Part shown: positions 59,141 to 64,000 of the stretch, in pieces | Layout: every line of letters starts with the position of its first letter | How positions within the stretch are numbered: the first letter of the stretch is position 1 | NCBI GenBank assembly: GCA_037176725.1 | Contig: JAZBRS010000020.1 | Span: 103,310,501-103,374,500, forward strand | Reading direction: 5' to 3' | Length of the DNA: 64,000 nt | From: Posidonia oceanica | Taxonomy: Eukaryota; Streptophyta; Magnoliopsida; Alismatales; Posidoniaceae | The notes under the pieces: generated by a model | Database searches by the model: none | What the model saw: the letters and a program-made list of their open reading frames with translations, nothing else | Told to the model about the DNA's origin: nothing | Program-made: the position numbers and the translations under genes

Positions 59141-60934
59141 TTATATTATTTCACATGCTTTGCATATACCTAGGTTTCTTCTAATTTTTACAAATTGTGC
59201 CTCATTAAATGGTTTTGTTAAGATGTCTGCTAATTGATCAGTGGTGGGTATAAATTCTAATTTTATATTATTTTTAGCCACATGATCTCTTAAAAAGTGA
59301 TGTCTTACTTCTATGTGTTTGGTTCTTGAATGATGTACTGGATTTTTAGACAAGTTTATGGCACTTGTATTATCACAGTAGATTGGTGTTGTGTTGAATA
59401 CTAAGTTATAGTCTTTTAAGGTTTGTCTCATCCATAATACTTGGGCACAACAACACCCAGCTACGATGTATTCAGTCTCAGTAGTGGATAATGTAACACT
59501 ATTTTGCTTCTTGCTAAACGAAGAGACTAAAGAATGTCCAAGAAATTGACATGTTCTACTTGTACTTTTTCTATCCGTTTTACATCCAGCATAGTCAGCA
59601 TCACTATAACCTATTAGGTCTAATTTTGAATCTCTAGGATAAAATAGTCCTAAATCTTTGGTTCCTTGTAGATATCTTAATATCCTTTTAATTGCTACTA
59701 AGTGTGATTCCTTAGGTGCTGCTTGATATCTAGCACATAGATAGACACTGAACATGATGTCAGGTCTACTGGCAGTTAAGTACAGCAGAGAACCAATCAT
59801 TCCTCTATACATCTTTTGATCTATGCTAATTCCATTTTCATCATGATCAAGTTTTGTATTTGTACTCATTGGAGTTTTTGCCTCCTTTGAACTTTCCATT
59901 CCAAATCTCTTAAGTAATTCTCTTACATATTTTTCTTGATAGATAAAAATTCCATCTTTTAGTTGTTTTACTTGAAAATCTAGAAAGTAGTTGAGTTCTC
60001 CCATCATACTTATTTCAAATTCTTGTTGCATGATCTTAGAGAATTCATCACATAATTCTTCATTTGTGGATCTAAATATGATATCATCAATATAGATTTG
60101 TATTAATAATAATCCTTTTTCATTTTTCTGAATGAATAAAGTGGTATCAGCAACTCCTATGATAAATCCCTTTTCAATTAGAAATTTCTTTAACCTATCA
60201 TACCAAGCTCTAGGAGCTTGCTTTAATTCATAGAGTGCCTTATTCAATTTGAAAACATGGTCTGTAAATACTTCATTTTCAAAACCAGAGAGTTGTTTTA
60301 CATATACTTCTTCCTCAATTATCCCATTCAAAAACGTACTCTTAACATCCATTTGATGTAGCTTGAAGTTCAAACTACTTGCATAAGCGAGTAATATTCT
60401 AATAGACTCTAATCTAGCTACTGGAGCATAGGTTTCATCAAAGTCAATTCCTTCTTCTTGATTATAACCTTGTGCTACTAATCTAGCCTTAATTTTTACT
60501 ATGTTTCCAAATTCATCTAATTTATTTCTATATATCTATTTTGTTCCAATGATTTGGTGATCTTTGGGTTTTGGGACTAATTCCTACACATTGTTTCTTT
60601 TAAATTGATTTAACTCTTCATTCATAGCAATCATCCAATATTCATCCTTGCAAGCCTCATTTATATTTTTGGGCTCAATAGATGATATGAATGCATATGA
60701 AGCACATTCGTGATCCAATTTGGATATAGGCAAAATTCCTTTGAAGATTTCTCCAAGAATTTGTTCTTTTGGATAACTATGAACGAATTGCCAGTGTGAT
60801 GTGTCATTTTCAACTTCTTCAAGTTTGGGTGTGTTTTCTTTATTTTCAGGTTTATTTACTTGATTTTCTTGATTATTTTCTTCATTTTCTAGATTTATAA
60901 TATTGATGTGATTTTCATCAAAGTTTACATGCAT
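59141..60934 (-). pseudogene. copia 3 reverse transcriptase and RNase H
   Basis: 60373-59141 is open for 410 codons: [32 protein letters not shown], the catalytic IYIDDIIF (about 60095-60070), [30 protein letters not shown], then RNase [40 protein letters not shown] and the tail [11 protein letters not shown], ending at the stop at 59141. Upstream 60934-60584 holds the integrase-RT linker (HINIINLENEENNQ) and the RT start (EYWMIAMNEELNQFKRNNV). Stops at 60581 and 60535 replace expected Trp codons (NNV-stop-ELV, GTK-stop-IYRNK). RT uses YIDD rather than the more usual YVDD, which is common in Sireviruses. Confidence 0.92.
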
Positions 60935-62478
60935 TGATTCCTCAATGGTAAGTGTTCTTTTATTATATATTCTATATGCCTTGCTTCTAGAGGAATATCC
61001 AAGGAAGGTTCCTTCATAATATTTGAGATCAAATTTATCTAGATTATCCTTAGTGTTTAAAATAAAACATTTGCAACCAAAAACTTTGAAATATGAAATT
61101 CTTGGAGTCTTGCAAAACCAAAGCTCAAAAGGAATTTTATTGAAATTTGGTCTAAGTAAAACTCTATTTAAAATGTAACAAGCTGTATTGACAGCTTCGG
61201 CTCAGAAATACTTAGGTAAATTGTTTTCACAAAGCATTGTTCTAACCATTTCTTGTAATGTTCTATTTTTCCTTTCAATAACTCCATTTTGTTGAGGAGT
61301 TCTAGGAAAAGAGAAATTATGTTGAAAACCGTTTTCTTCACAAAAACTTTCAAAAACTTCATTTTCAAATTCTCCTTCATGGTCACTTCTAATTTTTATG
61401 ATACTTAGGCTCTGTTTGGTTGAGATTATGGGAGAAGAGATAGTGGAATAATCGAGATAATATGCAATAGCTGAACCAAACAGGCTATGACGTGACTGAT
61501 TTTGCACGTTAGCCGTGACAAAACTGATTATGCTTTTATACTTTATTTGAGAATCCAACATTAGATAGATTATGAAAGAATCTATCTTTTACACCAAACA
61601 AATTTTACACCCATAATCTTACAACTATTCTACCTCGACTTACGTGTGCATTATCTTGATTATTCCATTATCTACTTTCCCAAAATCGCAACCAAACAGA
61701 CCCTTAGACCTTTTTCATTTTGAACCATTTTGCAAAACTTTTGAAATTCACAAAACACATCATTTTTATTTGTTAAAAACAAAACCCATGTGAATCTTGA
61801 AAAATAATCTACTAAAACAATGACATATCTTTTTCCTCCTAAACTCAATGTTCTACTAGGCCCAAATAAATCGATATGAATTTGCTCCAGAGGTTTGGTA
61901 GTAGAAATCATTTCTTTGGATTTAAAAGAAGATTTAATTTGCTTTTCGTATTGACAAGCATCACATAATCTGTCCTTTTTGAGCTCTATTTTTGGTAAAC
62001 CATGAATAAAATCACCTTTAGATAATTTTGATAACTATCCTATATTGGCATGACCGAGTCTTCTATGCCATAACCAAACATCATCATTTGTAAAAGCAAC
62101 ACATGATATTATCTTCTTAGTTTTATAGGAAACTTTAATTTTATATACATTATGGTTTCTATTTCCCGTAAATATTATTTTGTTTGTAGATGATTCAAAG
62201 TTGGTACATTCCTTTTTATCGAATAATACTTTGTAACCAATATTACATAATTGACTAATGCTAATCAAATTATGTTTTAAGCTATCAACTAACAGAACAT
62301 TTTCAATAGAGGGATTTTCAGAATTACCTACACTTCCTATCCCAACAATTTTTCCTTTGGCATTATCTCCAAATGTTACTGTTCCTTCATCTTTAGACTT
62401 TAGAGTGCTCAGGAGATTATGATCTCCGGTCATGTGACGAGAGCAACCACTGTCCAAGATCCACTTTGAGTTCAACAT
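60935..62478 (-). pseudogene. copia 3 protease and integrase, split by a MITE
   Basis: Protease at 62478-62100: NSKWILDSGCSRHMTGD and GKIVGIGSVGN. Integrase finger: DVWLWHRRLGHANIG near 62070 then, after a stop at 62035-62037, CDACQYEKQIKSSF. Integrase core: HIDLFGPSRTLSLGGKRYVI and LVDYFSRFTWVLFL (61870-61780), interrupted after FCKMVQNEKGLR by the MITE at 61408-61703, and resuming SIIKIRSDHEGEFEN, RTPQQNGVIERKNRTLQ. A stop at 61202 replaces the expected Trp after LPKYF. The GKR-like tail (KVFGCKCFILN, FLGYSSRSKAYRIYN) continues to about 60970. Integrase would insert cDNA; the MITE and stops inactivate it. Confidence 0.9.
61408..61703. mobile_element. Tourist-like (PIF/Harbinger) MITE, 296 bp
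   Basis: Terminal inverted repeats GGCTCTGTTTGGTTGAGATT and (reverse-complemented) GGGTCTGTTTGGTTGCGATT match at 18 of 20 bases. The 3-bp duplication TTA flanks it (61405-61407 and 61704-61706), as for PIF/Harbinger. No coding capacity. It sits inside the integrase core of copia 3, so it jumped after that element arrived. Confidence 0.9.
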
Positions 62479-62716
62479 GTTCCTACATTAGAGGACAACA
62501 AAGATTTAGGAACCCACATTTTGGAAGGACGAAATCTATTGTTTCCAAATCTATCCCTTTCTACCATTCTAGATGGATTTGGTTTCTTTACAACAAATAT
62601 GTATTTTTCATGTGTTGTTTCTCTAATGAATCCATTTTTGTATGGTTTTTTCTTAAAAGTGGAATAACCAATACCTTGTTTGTACATTGTGGGTCTTTGA
62701 CTAGATAACAATAAGT

Positions 62717-64000
62717 CTAGATTTTGTTTTCCTTTGTAAATTTAACAACCGTGTTATAAAGATCATTACTCTTATCTTTCAAGGTTTTTATATCTTTTTC
62801 TAAGTTTGTAATCTTATGTCTCATGTGTTTCACATCCATGTTTAATTCAGTATTTTTAAGATTTAGACTTTCATTTTCAGATAACAGTTTTTCTCCTTCA
62901 TTTACTAGTGCATCATTCTTCTTTGTTAAATCATTGTTTTGTTGATTTAGAAGTTTAGAGGATGATTTTAAGGTTTTATATTTTTCGTATAAATCATTAA
63001 ATACTTCAAGTAATTCTTCCTTGTCATCATCATAGGAGATAAGGCAATCTTCTTGTGCCATGAAGCATATGTTTGCCTTTTCAGAATCAGAGGATGATTC
63101 TTCATTAGAGGAAGAATCAGTCTCATCCCATGTGACTTAGAGTGCCTTTTTCTTAGGCCTTCTATTCGCTTTTCTAAAACTTTTTATTTTAAGTAGAGGA
63201 CAATCTCTCTTGATATGTCCTGGTTTGTTACAGTTGAAACACAAAGGTGTCTCTTCTTGTTCATTAGATTTTCCTTTTCTTGGGAACCTTTTGTTTCTTA
63301 TAAATCTTTTGAATTTCTAGTGAGGAGAGCTATTTCCTCATCATCTTCATTTTCAGTTTCCGAGTTGGTGGTTGTTTTTAGTGCAATTATCTTTTTACTT
63401 GGTTGTTTATCTTGTTCTTTTTCTTGCATTTGGACTTCATATGATGTTAGATTGCTAATTAAGCTTTCTAAGGGATAAGTGGATAGATCTTTAGCTTCTT
63501 CTATGGCAGTAGTTTTCTTTTCCCATTTAGGGGTTAGAGAACTTAATACTTTTCTATAAAAATCACTTTGGAGATAAGTTTTTCCTAGAGCTTGAAGAGA
63601 ATCTGTGATATCACAAAATCTAGTAAACATTTCTCCTATAGGCTCATTTGGTTTCATCTTAAAGAGTTCATATTTATGTAGAAACATATTTATTTTTGTT
63701 TCTTTAACTTGATTGATCCCTTCATGGGTTACTTCAAGATTGTGCCATGTCTATTGTGCAGTTGTACAGTTTGATATTTTATTAAACTGTTCATGATTTA
63801 CAGCACAAAAAATAATATTAAGACCTTTTGCATCTAGGGTGGCTAGTCTCTCATCTTCTTCATTCCAGTCCCTATATGGTTTTTCATTTTTAGGAAATCC
63901 ATTAATAGTTATATCCCATAGTTTGAAGTTTGTTGATTTTAAATATATGATCATCCTACATTTCCAATATGTGTAGTTGTTTCGATCAAAAAATGGAGGT
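62717..64000 (-). pseudogene. copia 3 gag (partial, runs off the window)
   Basis: The frame enters at the window edge (PPFFDRNNYTYWKCRMIIYL) with the copia Gag start KLWDITINGFP and a stop at 63751. 63687-63298 carries the Gag core (KYELFKMKPNEPIGEMFTRF, LTPKWEKKTTAIEEAKDL). A CCHC zinc knuckle, CFNCNKPGHIKRDC, lies at about 63240-63200. 63061-62717 is a Lys/Glu/Asn-rich coiled coil between knuckle and protease, typical of long Sirevirus Gags; 62711-62479 is the spacer leading to protease. Stops at 63751 and near 63137 and a shift near 63298 break it. Gag would bind and package element RNA. Confidence 0.85.

Larger units (their letters stand above)
55669..64000 (-). mobile_element. Sirevirus-like Ty1/copia element (copia 3), 5' end outside the window
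   Basis: Minus-strand order: gag with CCHC knuckle, coiled coil, protease, integrase (split by a MITE), RT, RNase H, a promoter-like repeat array, an extra ORF, purine-rich tracts, 3' LTR. An extra ORF after pol and several polypurine-like tracts before the LTR are features known in Sireviruses (SIRE1/Maximus). The 3' LTR boundary is supported by the AAAAAGGGAGAGA tract. Frames have only a few stops, so it is younger than copia 1 and 2. Confidence 0.88.

Noticed and set aside
1..64000. tRNA or rRNA genes, and endogenous pararetrovirus sequence
   Set aside because: No cloverleaf or rRNA core was noticed by eye; the only tRNA-like matches are primer-binding sites. All RT-containing regions have copia gene order and LTRs or pol motifs of retrotransposons.

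Overview
This is a nuclear chromosome segment from a flowering plant. The clues are plant-specific gene families with introns, kilobase-long Ty3/gypsy and Ty1/copia elements, MITE-like elements and AT-rich intergenic DNA. Nothing seen fixes the species. No rRNA, tRNA or CRISPR was recognised. Most of the window is layered transposon DNA around one intact-looking host gene.

Layout. 1-8706: remnants of three Ty3-type elements: the edge of one whose LTR would begin with TGTAGACACC on the minus strand (1-2592), a gag-protease remnant with PBS and a 3.07-kb LTR (2593-7680), and a truncated LTR of another family (7681-8706). 8707-15216: possible CACTA-like DNA transposon remains split by a decayed copia element with both short LTRs (9518-15124). 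15217-17708: intergenic, with a nested 50/153-bp repeat. 17709-20886 (minus): a four-exon gene for an 810-aa DUF630/DUF632 protein of the NRG2/APSR1-like group. 20887-25202: AT-rich spacer with a 453-bp MITE-like element. 25203-28338: solo LTR with a perfect GATAT target duplication. 29690-32728: broken Tork-like copia fragment, followed by a related solo LTR in the opposite orientation (32729-35761).

35985-40914 holds a gene-fragment mosaic: seven consecutive, correctly spliceable and in-frame exons of a TTM1/TTM2-like gene (uridine-kinase-like P-loop plus CYTH domain), a broken first exon carrying the P-loop, and an N-terminal UDP-glucuronate-decarboxylase-like segment fused next to it. CACTA-like sequence at the margins makes transposon gene capture a plausible origin. 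40915-50005: LTRs of a large Ty3 family, one holding a nested smaller LTR, then the 3' part of its internal region. 50006-55230: a Tat/Athila-type element with gag and protease but no visible reverse transcriptase or integrase. 55669-64000: a Sirevirus-like copia element on the minus strand with 3' LTR, polypurine tract, an extra ORF with its own TATA box, pol interrupted by a Tourist-like MITE, and gag running off the window end.

The most interesting pattern is an array of short CGGTATACCG / CGGCAGACCGAT-like words. It lies upstream of a TATA box in the copia LTR, again upstream of a TATA box before the extra copia ORF, and a third time in an unrelated Ty3 LTR (25203-28338). Sister copies of that Ty3 LTR carry a different palindrome-rich cassette (ACGGAGCTCCGT-like) at the same place. 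This suggests exchangeable regulatory cassettes shared between retrotransposon superfamilies.
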